64,000 nt of DNA from Oscarella lobularis (Eukaryota > Porifera > Homoscleromorpha > Homosclerophorida > Oscarellidae), in contig NC_089179.1 of the NCBI RefSeq assembly GCF_947507565.1, forward strand, positions 2,249,747 through 2,313,746, written 5' to 3'. Of the stretch, positions 31,675-41,099 are shown piece after piece. A program made the translations under genes and the position numbers. Numbering within the stretch: position 1 is the stretch's first letter; each line of letters begins with the position of its first letter. Below the pieces are notes generated by a model, which had not been told where the DNA came from, made no database searches, and saw only the letters and a list, made by a program, of their open reading frames with translations.

Positions 31675-32405
31675 TTTTAAAAATCGTCTAAGTCAATTTT
31701 AAAAATCGTATAGGACGATTTTAAATGGTCCAAGACAATTTTAAATATGCCCAAGATTATTTTAAAAATATTCCAAGACAATTTAAAACGTAGAAAGGCA
31801 AACTAGCCAATGTAGAAATATAATATGAAGAGTTAATAAATATACTAAAGACGTGAATTACAACGACATACGTGCTGAGTTGGCTTCCAGAAATTCTTCT
31901 TTAGAGAAATAAAAGCCAACTTTTAAATAAGTATTTAGATTTTTTCTTACGTCCTTGTTCTAAACCTTCAATACGCAAAACTTAAACGAAAAGGATTAAT
32001 CCAGCCTAAATAAAGGTGCTTAAATTCGTCGGAGAGGGGTCCTTCGACTTCGACTGCGGCGGATGGGATTCCGTCGGCGGCAGCGTCATATTCGTCGGAG
32101 AGGGGTTCTTCGTCCACTATCCCCTTGGCGGCAGCGCTAACTGCGGCGCAGGGGATCCTTCGTGTTCGTCGGTTTCGTCATTGTTGCTATCGGTTTCGTG
32201 TGTTATGACCACCTTCGGCCTGTTGGAAAGGCTCAAGAATGGAACATCTTTCGGCGACATTTCATTTCGTGTCACTTTGACGAACATCATTATGTCCTAA
32301 AAATGACGAATTAATCAATCTGTAGTTTTCTAAGGTCTTCCGCTTACGACAACCCATGTAGGTAGGTTCCTACGTTGACTGCCAAACGACGGGACGAAGA
32401 ATGAG

Positions 32406-32651
32406 TCAGATGACGGCGGAAGAGTGCATTTGCCGCAAGTCCAAGAGAACGAATCGGTGCCAAGCTGATTTTAGAGCGCAAACAGAGATACGTTCACACT
32501 GAATGTGAAACCAGGTGTTACAGCTTTCACACAGAATCCCACGTTGACTGGAACGGACGCTTTTTTCACAAACGCCACAAGGAAATTTGATCGGTCCGGG
32601 GTTTAACTCGATGTCTCCACAGGAGATAAGAAGCAGCAAAAAGAATTTCAT
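32406..32651 (-). pseudogene. Non-LTR retrotransposon N-terminus: 2A-like motif plus PHD finger
   Basis: The 82-codon frame opens with hydrophobic FFLLLLIS and continues CGDIELNPGP, the D-x-E-x-N-P-G-P signature of 2A ribosome-skipping peptides. It then runs into a PHD-type finger (CGVCEKS, CESCNTWFHIQCERI). Hydrophobic leader, 2A and PHD together occur at the N-terminus of CR1/L2-like non-LTR elements in several invertebrates. Upstream and downstream parts are missing. Confidence 0.7.
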
Positions 32652-32739
32652 TCTCTAGCTACGAAGCGAAATTTTGAGACCCAAGACGAACGGTAAACGT
32701 CACAAGCGGTCTCGACTCTTCGCGTTTTCCTGCGTTGTA

Positions 32740-33655
32740 ATGCCTGAAAAATGTGTCGCAGCCAGTTGCAGCAACAGTAGAGAGCAGGGATTCTCACTTT
32801 TCGCCTTTCCACGAGACCCTGGACTGCGGAAGAAGTGGATCTCGAACGTTCGGCGCACAAGAGCCGGCTGGGCGGGCCCTAGTTTCAGATCCCGCTTGTG
32901 CATTGCTCACTCCGAAAAGAATTGCTTCGCAGAAGACAGTGTGATGTACGCGAAGCTCGGTCTCGGCTCTAAAAGAACTCGTCTTAAGCCAGACGCTTTT
33001 CCCACCATTTTTAAACGCGTCTCCAAAAAACCTTCTCCTGTAAAGAGAAAGCGTTCAGCATTCGAAAAACGCAAAAGAGCTAGGGTCTCTGATTATAGCA
33101 ATTCCAGTACGTAAATGCTTTCCTTTTGGTAGATGGTAGAAGACATCTTGGAGCATGATGAACAAGAATCTGAAGACATGCCTGGCTGCGGCGAACAGTT
33201 AGACGACTGTTTTGACGTTGGAGTGCAGTGTTTGCCGCACATGATCAGTCAAGGTGAACAGTAAATGTTGGTACATCGTTGGTATGAACTGTCAGTCTTA
33301 TTAGGATGTCAGACGTCATTTTTACCTGTTTCTACGAGCGATGCTTCCGTTCAGTGTTCACTGCTCACTGATTCCATCGAGTTTTTGCCCGATGTTGATT
33401 CTTTGTCTGGTGCTGAAGAAGACGATAATAGCTCCACTGATATTGTGGATGTCAATGACCTGAAAGCGTCTCTCTACGAACCGGAAGATTCATCGTCTAA
33501 AACACCGTCTTTGTAGGTTTTAGCCAATTTTTTACCTCATACTTTTTACCATTTAAAGGTCTAACGCTTTTCGTACCGTGAAACGAAATACATTGTTTTT
33601 GAAGCGTGCCTTGTTCAGCTCTTCCAGACCTGTACCCACTTTCATGCAAAGGACG
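32740..33655 (+). CDS. THAP zinc-finger protein, multi-exon
   Basis: THAP domains are C2CH zinc fingers that bind DNA in transposase-derived regulators. From ATG 32740 (MPEKCVAASCSNSREQGFSL) the domain runs through FPRDPGLRKKWISNVRR and RLCIAHSEKNCF to the closing DAFPTIF, then a basic KRKRSAFEKRKRAR stretch. The exon ends at a donor near 33107-33110. An acidic exon follows (about 33140-33251, LEHDEQESEDM...DVGVQC), then 33302-33512 (SDASVQCSLLTDSIEFLPDV, ending KTPS). A last piece from about 33562 ends with TAA near 33655. Exact acceptors are uncertain; one intron may be only about 33 bp. Sequence at 34187-34428 may be a further exon of the same protein type. Confidence 0.65.
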
Positions 33656-34186
33656 TAAAGGTTCAAATCATCCAAGAGACTATTTGTAGCGATTGCTTCG
33701 ACGGCTAGGCAAACGTAGCCTGCCGAAATCATGTCATTTCTCCAACTGGAGAGAGCCGACTCAATATCTCCTTCGTGGTGCTAAACTAAGTGCTGTCAAA
33801 GAGGCAGAAAATAAACTTAATTAGTACCGTCATTGCTCTCTTAGGACGTGAAATTTTTCTTTGTCGAAGCTGCCCTTTTCCTGATCAGGCTCTTTTCAAA
33901 TGTAAAGAAGCCATTTAGATCGGCGGAAGTGTAGTCACAGTGACTGCAGCAGCTGTCGTCTTCTTGCTCGTCTTCAGTGTACGTCTCTAGAGATGAGGGA
34001 ACGTAGAAACTTCCTTTTGCATTTTGTTTCGCGTATAAGTGAACGAACGGACTTGTCCACGTCTCGACCGTGAAGACTTTTAAGGCTGTAGAGTAGAACG
34101 GCAGTTGAGGAATGTTCATCACGACCGGCTCTGCCGAACTTCTGCAAATGTTCCTATTATGTCATGTGCATACCAGAGTAGTCTAC

Positions 34187-34428
34187 CTGAAAAGTTGACA
34201 AAATTTGCTCACCCTGGCGCTTTAGAAGTCTTTCACAATGTTGTCTTGAAATATGCCCCCAAAAGGATTCATTTCAGCTACAAGACGATGTTAGCGAGGC
34301 TACGGCTGGCAGTGCTCGATCACAACAGTAAGATCAAGCAAGAACTAACGCAAACAAAAAACAAATCAAGACGGATCAAAACGGTACAAGAAGGAGTGGT
34401 GCTAACGAAAGAAGGAATGGACCATTAA
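34187..34428 (+). CDS. Conserved exon of an uncharacterised THAP-associated family
   Basis: Reads LTKFAHPGALEVFHNVVLKY, then APKRIHFSYKTMLARLRLAV LDHN-type sequence. I associate this block with the C-terminal half of THAP-containing animal proteins of unknown role. It follows an AG at about 34186. The basic tail after a possible donor at 34330 may be intronic. It lies 0.5 kb downstream of the THAP gene on the same strand. From 34430 to 34870 nothing is supportable. Confidence 0.45.
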
Positions 34429-35230
34429 AGAAATGCACTCTAACAAGTCAACTGATTTCATACATGGCTTGGCCCACGGCGTGGTGAAAAGACGAGAAAA
34501 TGACACAGCATCGTTTCTGCGCGCTGGTTCCTTGGTTTTGGAGCCGATTTTCACATGGGTTCTATTCATGAGTTTGCTTTTGAGGCTGTATGCTATTTGG
34601 GGAGATTGGTGTGGGTTAGGGGGGCCATTGCGGGCGCTGGTTCACGTGAGTGGGGTGTGTCGGTTTCGCATGGCCTTAGTAACGGATGTTAGGGTTCCAG
34701 GATAGTATGGTGGCTTTTTGTTTGTTTTTAGAGTGGGTATAGGGGTTAGTGTTAGGGGTGGAGTAGGTTACGCTTTGGTTTTGTGATTTTTAGTTATTAT
34801 CGAGTTTTTTCAAAAGGACATGATATGGAGGTTCCGATAGGTTGCGGAAACGCAGGATTCAGACCATTAATAGGGGTTATTAACATGCGCTACACTCAAT
34901 CTGCGTCTGAACTGCACGACTCTGAATGATTTTCACTCTCTTCTCCTTCGTAAGAATCATGCTTAAAGCGCATACTTTTTCTCCAAGGCTGCTCTTGCTG
35001 TTTGTCGTATTGCAGGATGAAGATGAGCAGCAAGAAACGGTTCGATCGTCAGTCGCTCCCGGACTCTCTTGCTGACGCCAGGAACTTGCTTCCGTCTCCT
35101 CAGATAAAACAGTCTTCTCTTCAGTATCGCCAAATGCCATCTCGAAACAAGAAAGTAGGCGATCTTGCTGTCTGACCGTTGCGGGCAGGTCATTTTGGGA
35201 GTCGTCAATAGAAAATATATGACTGCTGTT

Positions 35231-35935
35231 CTAGAAGGTATCCTCGATCAATCGATCTGTAAGTCCAGTAGCAACAGAACTGCTCATGTAAGTGGGAAAA
35301 GGGCAGATGTTTTTTCTCACCTCGAAAAGCAAGTCCATTAGCTGTTTGTGCGCTTCAGGACGTACTGCTCGTTCTCTAATTGTCACAATATCTTCATTAT
35401 CATTATCACTTCCTTCCATGGTGGCCTTCGCTGAGCACAGAGAGCAGTTGCACTTTTGCTGACAAATATCACAGCATCTGTGGGTTGCTTCAATAGGTTC
35501 CCGACCCTTTTGCCCAATTCATCTAGAATTAAGTTCCGGCGGCATATGATAGTGTTCAATGCGTACTTTTTCATAGTGCTGTCTGCTGTCCTCAGTTGTT
35601 TTCCATGATAGCAGAGGCAGGCAGTAGATGGAAGACCGTAGCGCCCAGCTCTTCCACGCTGTTGAATATACTGCTCAAGCAAGTTTAGAGGCCCGTAGTT
35701 AATGACAAACCGTACGTTAGGAAAGTCCATCCCCATTCCCAGGGCGATTGTTGCTATAACAACTCGACACGATCCATCCCTCTAGAAAAAGGAGAAGCAA
35801 TGAACGCCTTGTCTTGAGACCCAGTAGAGCTGTGATAGATCGCATAAAGTCAGTTAGCAGGACTTCTCTCGCCATCTGCGGACAGAAAAGATAAGCTGCC
35901 AGGAAGGCCGACTCCTTACTGACGAGATGGTGCTT
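35231..35935 (-). pseudogene. RecQ-family DNA helicase, C-terminal relic
   Basis: The frame reads AAYLFCPQMAREVLL (near 35910) and IYHSSTGSQDKAF. It slips near 35775, then SCRVVIATIALGMGMDFPNVRF (motif V) and LLEQYIQQRGRAGRYGLP (motif VI, 35690-35630) follow. A small intron near 35380-35410 leads to VRPEAHKQLMDLL and a final SSSVATGLTDRLIE before the stop at 35231. There is no ATPase N-terminal half. It could be a decayed host gene or a transposon-borne helicase. Lys/Ser-rich frames at 34880-35208 may be its tail. Confidence 0.6.
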
Positions 35936-36087
35936 TTTTCCTCGTCTCTTCGCTAGGTTTGCTGTATGCGCAGGACTATAAACTGTCCACTGAGCGTCAT
36001 GCGATCACCGCGCGGCCCGGTTTGAGGCAACCGGAGCCACTTTTTCTCGACTTTCGAAAAGAAAGCTTACCAGCGCGCGGATCTCAA

Positions 36088-37712
36088 ATGGATCATCACA
36101 AGAAATGCCTTCTTTCCCTGTGTCGCGTTTGCTCAAAGCTGATTTCGTCGCGTGCGAGAAGAACGAAGGATTGCGCTGAATGCGCTACAGCCATCAAAGA
36201 GGCCTTTTTGATCGACATCGCGAACGACTCTTCCGAGTTGCATCCGTCCAAGCTGTGCGAGAGTTGCATTGACGTGACTGCTCGTCACAAAGTGGCAAAA
36301 GAAGCGGGTTGAATGTACCGATCGACGCAGAACGTCGTCAGCTCTTGGCCTAAGCATGTCGACAGATCTTGCTATATTTGCGATCTCCACTGCAAACTCT
36401 CGAAGCCCGGGCGACATCCGGCGAAGAGAAAGAAGCTTCTCGGTCCTCCGAAGCGAAGCAGCGTCAGGGCGCTCGGGGACTTCCTTCATTCTATAGCCCT
36501 ACCCCCATTCAAATCGTTATCATTCTCCCAAAAGCTGTATCCATATTTTGTGACAGAAAGCAACTCGTCGCATGTTATAGAGCAGCTTCTCTGCTTTATA
36601 TGCGGCGATATCACAGAAAGGCCGATTGATGCGAGCTGCCACCACATAGCTTGTATGAAATGTCTCGTTAAACAATACGGCGATTTCCACTTGGGAGAGG
36701 ACTGGACCTGCTCAGCAAAAGACTGCTTTACTGTTTTTAGAAGCAGCAATTGCCATCTCTCATTCAGCGAACTGGGAACGTTCGCTGCCGTTCACAAGCT
36801 TGTTGATTTCTCTTTGCGCTCGCTCGAAGTACGCTGACCTCCAGGCAAGATTCAAAAAAGTAATTGTGTCTTTAGGTACGCTGTTCAAAAGGCTGCGGAG
36901 CTGTGTTTTCGTACGGCTCGCTGAAAGACCATGTTTGTCAGCAAGTTCATCATTTGCCTGTCACACCCCTGAGGCGGGTTCGGTCGCTTGAAAACATCTC
37001 AAGCATAGCAACACCAGACACAGTTCAAAAAAGCAAGCTGGCGCCGTTATTCAACGATTGCTTAGCAAGAAGAGGGGAACTACAGATGACATTGTTCTTA
37101 GTCTTCCAACAGGAAATCGAGGGCAGGTATAGAGAAATCGAGGGCAGGTATAGAGAAACTAAAAAACAGCTTTGCCGTTTGTAATACATTTTGGTGTAGA
37201 CATTAAATCTCGCGAACCTGGGTTGTCCAAGAATTCCTTCTGATCGTGCCTCTACCCGAACGCTAAGTGATCGCACAGCCCGATTAGAGAGACTTCGCGC
37301 TTGCGTGAATGGGGGTGCGGTCAACGACGTGAGCTCTCGTGCTCAACTGCGGCACGAAGTACATCAAACGACGAAGGAAGAACGCCGAGATCTACTCAGA
37401 GACGCCGGATTCGTAGTTTCTTCCCCTCAGCAAATGGATGAAAGAACTAGTCTTGCTCTGAAAGCCGATCTTGGCCTGCCTTGGGCGAGACTTCGAATAC
37501 TTCGTCGGTAAAACGATTCTCTGCGAGTATTTTAAACTATCTAAACGCACTTCCGTCAGATGGCTTGCAAATTGAGGAGTGAGAATCCCGGGAGAACAGA
37601 AGGACCGAGAGCTAATGAGAGAGTTGGTCCCGGAGGATATTAGAGCGGAAATGACTGTTTTCAGCTTCAAGTCCGCAAGTAATGTCATCCTCAAGCCTGC
37701 TCCACTTGTATA
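36088..37712 (+). pseudogene. RAG1-like N-terminal zinc/RING protein, multi-exon, with stop codons
   Basis: Start at ATG 36088. MDHHKKCLLSLCRVCSKLIS, then ELHPSKLCESCIDV, and past TGA 36310-36312 in the same frame SWPKHVDRSCYICDLHCKLS, form the Cys/His-rich N-terminal region seen upstream of RAG1-type cores. A RING finger follows (CFICGDI...CHHIACMKC...CSAKDC, 36593-36735). An intron of about 46 bp (about 36829-36874) leads to a C2H2-like finger (CSKGCGAVFSYGSLKDHVC). More exons lie at about 37205-37508 (ending LPWARLRILRR) and 37562-37712 (EQKDRELMRELVPEDIRAEM), the latter with another TGA near 37573. No RAG1 catalytic core was found. The RAG1 link is by motif arrangement, not by search. Confidence 0.55.
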
Positions 37713-37814
37713 GATTGATGACTTGTCAAAGGCCATCGCATCGGCGTTGGAAGAATTGAATAGGTCCTGCCCTCTCTTGTTCTTCCCCCTCATTTCCCCA
37801 CGTCCGTTTCTGTG

Positions 37815-38990
37815 CTTACTGCTGGCCGCTTTTTGCATTCTTTAGGTTTCTCAAAAGTCAGCGCGAACCGGAAGTCGGTTTACCTTGACGGTCACGAGAG
37901 GTTTGCTAAATTGTTACACTTGTTGCTGACAAAAATGCTAACGTTTATCCTTTTGCAGACCTGACGTGGTCGCGTACAGAAAACAATTTCTGGATACGAT
38001 GTTCGCCCTTCAGTCAACGCACAAATGCCCTCCACTGCCATTAAACAACAAAGAGGATGTCGGCAGCACAATTGGTACATATTTTCGGCATGCATGTTAG
38101 AACTTCTGCAGTAACTGTTGCAGGGTTTGACGAAGGCAAGGTCCTGGTGACCATTTATCACAACGAGAGCACCTTCTCATCTAATGATCAGTCGCTCATG
38201 TGGGCTCAGCCAGATCAAACTGCTTTGAAGCCCAAGCTAAACAAGGAATGTCAAAATAGCTGCTTATACAGGTACCGAAATTTGCCTTGCAAGGCAGAGG
38301 GGCTGGTCTCATGGTCTCTGACTTCATCGAAGAGCACGGAGGATATCTCCAGCACGATGGGGTCTTCGGTTAGTCTAGACATAAATACGATTAATTAGGG
38401 AATCAATTTATTTTTTTATTTATAGCTCGATCAGTACTTGAGATTGGATCTCATTGGGAAGGCTACTGGAACAGGGACAAATTCATCGCCCAACTGGAGA
38501 CTGCGCTGGACATCGCGGAGAAGCGCTACAACCCACGTGAACACACTTGTTTGGGTGTTCGATCAAAGGTATACTGAAATAAATACGAATAATATTACAA
38601 TTTTTCAGCTAAATTATTTTTGCAGTACCTGTCACAAAGCTATGGCTGACGATGCTCTAGTTTGACATGCATCTAGAATGCATGTCAAAAGCGGCGGCGT
38701 TCAGCCATTGATGCGTGACACGGTCTATCGTGGGGTGGCTCAATCGATGGTGAATGCTAATGGGGAACCAAAGGGCCTTAGACAGGTTTTATCTAAGAAA
38801 ATATTTGCCTTTTAATTAGATGGATAATTTAGGTTCTTACGGAGAGGGGAGTTGATTGCACCAACATGAAGCAACCAGAAATGTCGGCCATTCTATCACA
38901 GCATGAGGACTTCGCCAGTGAACGCTGTCTGGCCCAACAGCTTATTGAAGGAAGAGGACATCACGCGCTATTTCTTCCTAAATTCCATTG
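37815..38990 (+). pseudogene. Unit U3: HDES-type DDE transposase, truncated
   Basis: Begins abruptly at RFLHSLGFSKVSANRKSVYL (DNA-binding to core junction), against the end of the RAG1-like gene. Then DVVAYRKQFLDTMFALQSTH and the first catalytic motif VTIYHNESTFSSNDQSLMW (near 38150; D of HDES is Asn here). Further blocks are LMVSDFIEEHGGYLQ (38310), VLEIGSHWEGYWNRDKF (38440), an intron near 38568-38625 inside the FDQ-TCHKAMADDAL block, VLTERGVDCTNMKQPEM and LFLPKFHCD where it stops. The catalytic NPIE block and the C-terminus are lost. No HIRAN gene is left between here and the terminal repeat at 39515. Confidence 0.75.
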
Positions 38991-39490
38991 TGATGCGCGC
39001 GTTAGATGAAAAATCGTAAAGTTTCACCACTTCCTTCTCAAAAACGAAGCCGAATTCAGCAAATCGCTATTATGAAAAGTTAGACAAGCTCTTTTTCTCT
39101 AGGTTTGTCAAAATAACTGCGGTTGGGATCGATCGGTAAAGCGAGAAAATCGAAGAAATTCGGACCACCTAATTTCACGAATTTCGATCTTTAGCGAAAA
39201 CGGTAGATCTAATCGAAAATCGCTATTATGAATTTTTAGATATTTTTATAAGGTACCCGATGAAGCAAGTAGCTCTTCAAGCGATCGCCGAATGAAACAG
39301 AAAAACGATAAGACGTCTAACAAGTGAAATCGTAGCGTAAAGTGGATTTCTGAAGGTTCATGAAAGAATTTCGTCGCGTTTTTTGGCTTAAGAAGGAGGT
39401 CAATGTGTATTTTATTCGAAAATTGAAGTAAGGAGTAAAAAATATTTTGAAATTTGAAATTTCGCGCATTTTAGCGCACGGGGGTCGTTT

Positions 39491-39515
39491 TGGAAGTTTA
39501 TGCTGATTGGTACTG
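39491..39515. repeat. Unit U3: right terminal repeat
   Basis: Inward from 39515 on the minus strand: CAGTACCAATCAGCATAAAC then TTCC; TA follows at 39516-39517. It lies about 10 bp from the end of the SWIM gene fragment. The region 39000-39490 between transposase and this end is otherwise featureless. Confidence 0.6.
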
Positions 39516-39525
39516 TAGAAGCTTT

Positions 39526-39927
39526 CTAATTCGGAGCGGAACAGGCCACTGCCTTAGTCCTTGGCGTTGCGCTGCTGCTGCTGCTGCTTCCTGCATCAGC
39601 GCTACTCGCAGAGAGATTCATCTTCTTCTTCGGAGGGACAAAATCGATTTCGGCTGTTGGAGCGAAGAGAGCCGCTTTTCCAGATAGATCAGCCCACCGA
39701 CATGGTACTGACGTACACGATGCATTATTTGCCCTTTCTGCTGTATAAATGGCAGCAAATAGCAGAGCCGCCACGTGCGAGCACGCTTCACCCAATCCTG
39801 CCATGCACGTGCAGTGGGCACATAAGACGGTTCCATTCTCTTCGGCTCCCACCCAAGTGCGTAAATACGGAGCGTTCACTGCTTGAGAATGTCCAACCTT
39901 ACCGACGACGACGTATTTGATGGCTTC
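39526..39927 (-). pseudogene. SWIM zinc-finger protein, C-terminal part (split by P element)
   Basis: Reads EAIKYVVVGKVGHSQAVNAP, then VLCAHCTCMAGLGEACSHVAAL: CxC...CxH spacing of a SWIM zinc finger, as in YqaJ-SWIM proteins of non-bilaterian animals. A Lys/Ser-rich end follows, with stop TAG at 39526. Its N-terminal part lies at 44491-44854 beyond the 4.55 kb P element. The two frames do not rejoin exactly after removing the element and one duplication copy (off by one base), so an older lesion or a splice site is involved. Confidence 0.7.
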
Positions 39928-40013
39928 GCTACACCATAGATTAAATAGAGATGGATAGGCAACTCCGCATCACGTGACCACTTTCGCTGAAGCTAGGGTC
40001 TTTGCGGATTTGC

Positions 40014-41025
40014 ATATGGACGTATTTCGCGCTGCCGTCGACTTTGTTGTCCACGAAAAGATTGTGTCATCTTCGAACAGTCGAACGAAGCACATCGATG
40101 ACGAAGGAAGAGCAGTACTTGCCACTTCGGACGACGTCCTTCGTGGAGCCGCTTTACAAATCGTTTCGGCTATCGAAGAGTGCGTCGACGTGTCGTCCAC
40201 CTATCGTTCGTTGGTGAGACGCCGCGCACATGCCGAGATGGCCTTTCGAAGGGTCCGATTTACGTCTCTGTCACTCATATGGGGGAGCCTATACGGGATT
40301 CTTCATATGGAGATGTCCGACCAAATATTTCCGCAGTCGGTTAACGATAAAATATTTGAGTCACTTCTGTCCGCCAAAATGTTAGCTATTGGCAAATCAT
40401 CTTTGGAGGAATTGCCAGACTGTCAATACCATCTGTCATCGGATGAATTGAATGCCCTGCGCTATGCCGCCGGATTTATTCCATTTAAGCTGCTCAAGCG
40501 CTATAACCAAGGCGCTGCAGAAGGCAAACGACAAGTTATTGCATGCTTGGAAGAATGCGAAAAGGAGACGAGGAAGATGAAATCGATGATACGTCGTCGC
40601 AATGGGTTATGCAAATTGATCGAGGTGCCCTCTTCAGAATTAACCAAGCTACTTTTTCTTTCTTCGTCGCTGTCGAGAGCATTGTGGGGCGACATTTGGC
40701 AACCCATCTGATTTCCAGCGACCATAGCAGACAGGAATTTAGGCAGAAGATTGTTGAGAACGACGAGGTACAAATGCATTGGGACGGGCTGTCCTCTTGT
40801 GTAGATGACGAAAGAGAGGCTGTCCTTCTTCTTGCGGAAGTTGTGGAAATGTGGATGGCTTTTCTAAAACATCTGCGTGGCTTGAAGAATACAAACAAAA
40901 GAAGAGTAAGACAGTACGAAAGAGCAAGAGCTTACGAAAGTCCCTACAGAACACTAATGATACTGAATGTGCGTGAGTACATGCATTGTGAACTATCTAG
41001 CTGTAATGAGATCACTAACGGTTGA
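40014..41025 (+). pseudogene. P element second gene, unknown function, one frameshift
   Basis: From ATG 40014 (MDVFRAAVDFVVHEKIV) to TGA 41023, with one frame change near 40555. The first part holds VLATSDDVLRGAALQIVSAI and LNALRYAAGFIPFKLLKRY. The second holds QWVMQIDRGALFRINQATF and DEREAVLLLAEVVEMWMAF. I associate blocks of the AxGYVP-FALLK and RGGLF-x-N type with uncharacterised proteins of cnidarians and other invertebrates, perhaps also transposon-borne (recollection, unchecked). The start lies at the inner edge of the left terminal repeat, so its promoter must be in the repeat or just inside. It ends 75 bp from the transposase stop. Confidence 0.55.
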
Positions 41026-41099
41026 CATGACCCTCTCATGCTTTCTTTACTCGCGTGCTTCTTCTGCGTTTTGGAAGTGGGGTGTCGTCTACTACTTCT

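Larger units (their letters stand above)
29880..32368. repeat. Direct tandem duplication of about 1.37 kb
   Basis: The block starting TTTAATCAGCTTTAGATAGA at 29880 restarts at about 31255, and the two copies stay nearly identical for about 1.1 kb. Copy 1 runs to about 31254; copy 2 ends near 32368 where the sequence switches abruptly. Both carry the same minus-strand gene parts; copy 1 alone keeps the 5' exon. Confidence 0.9.
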
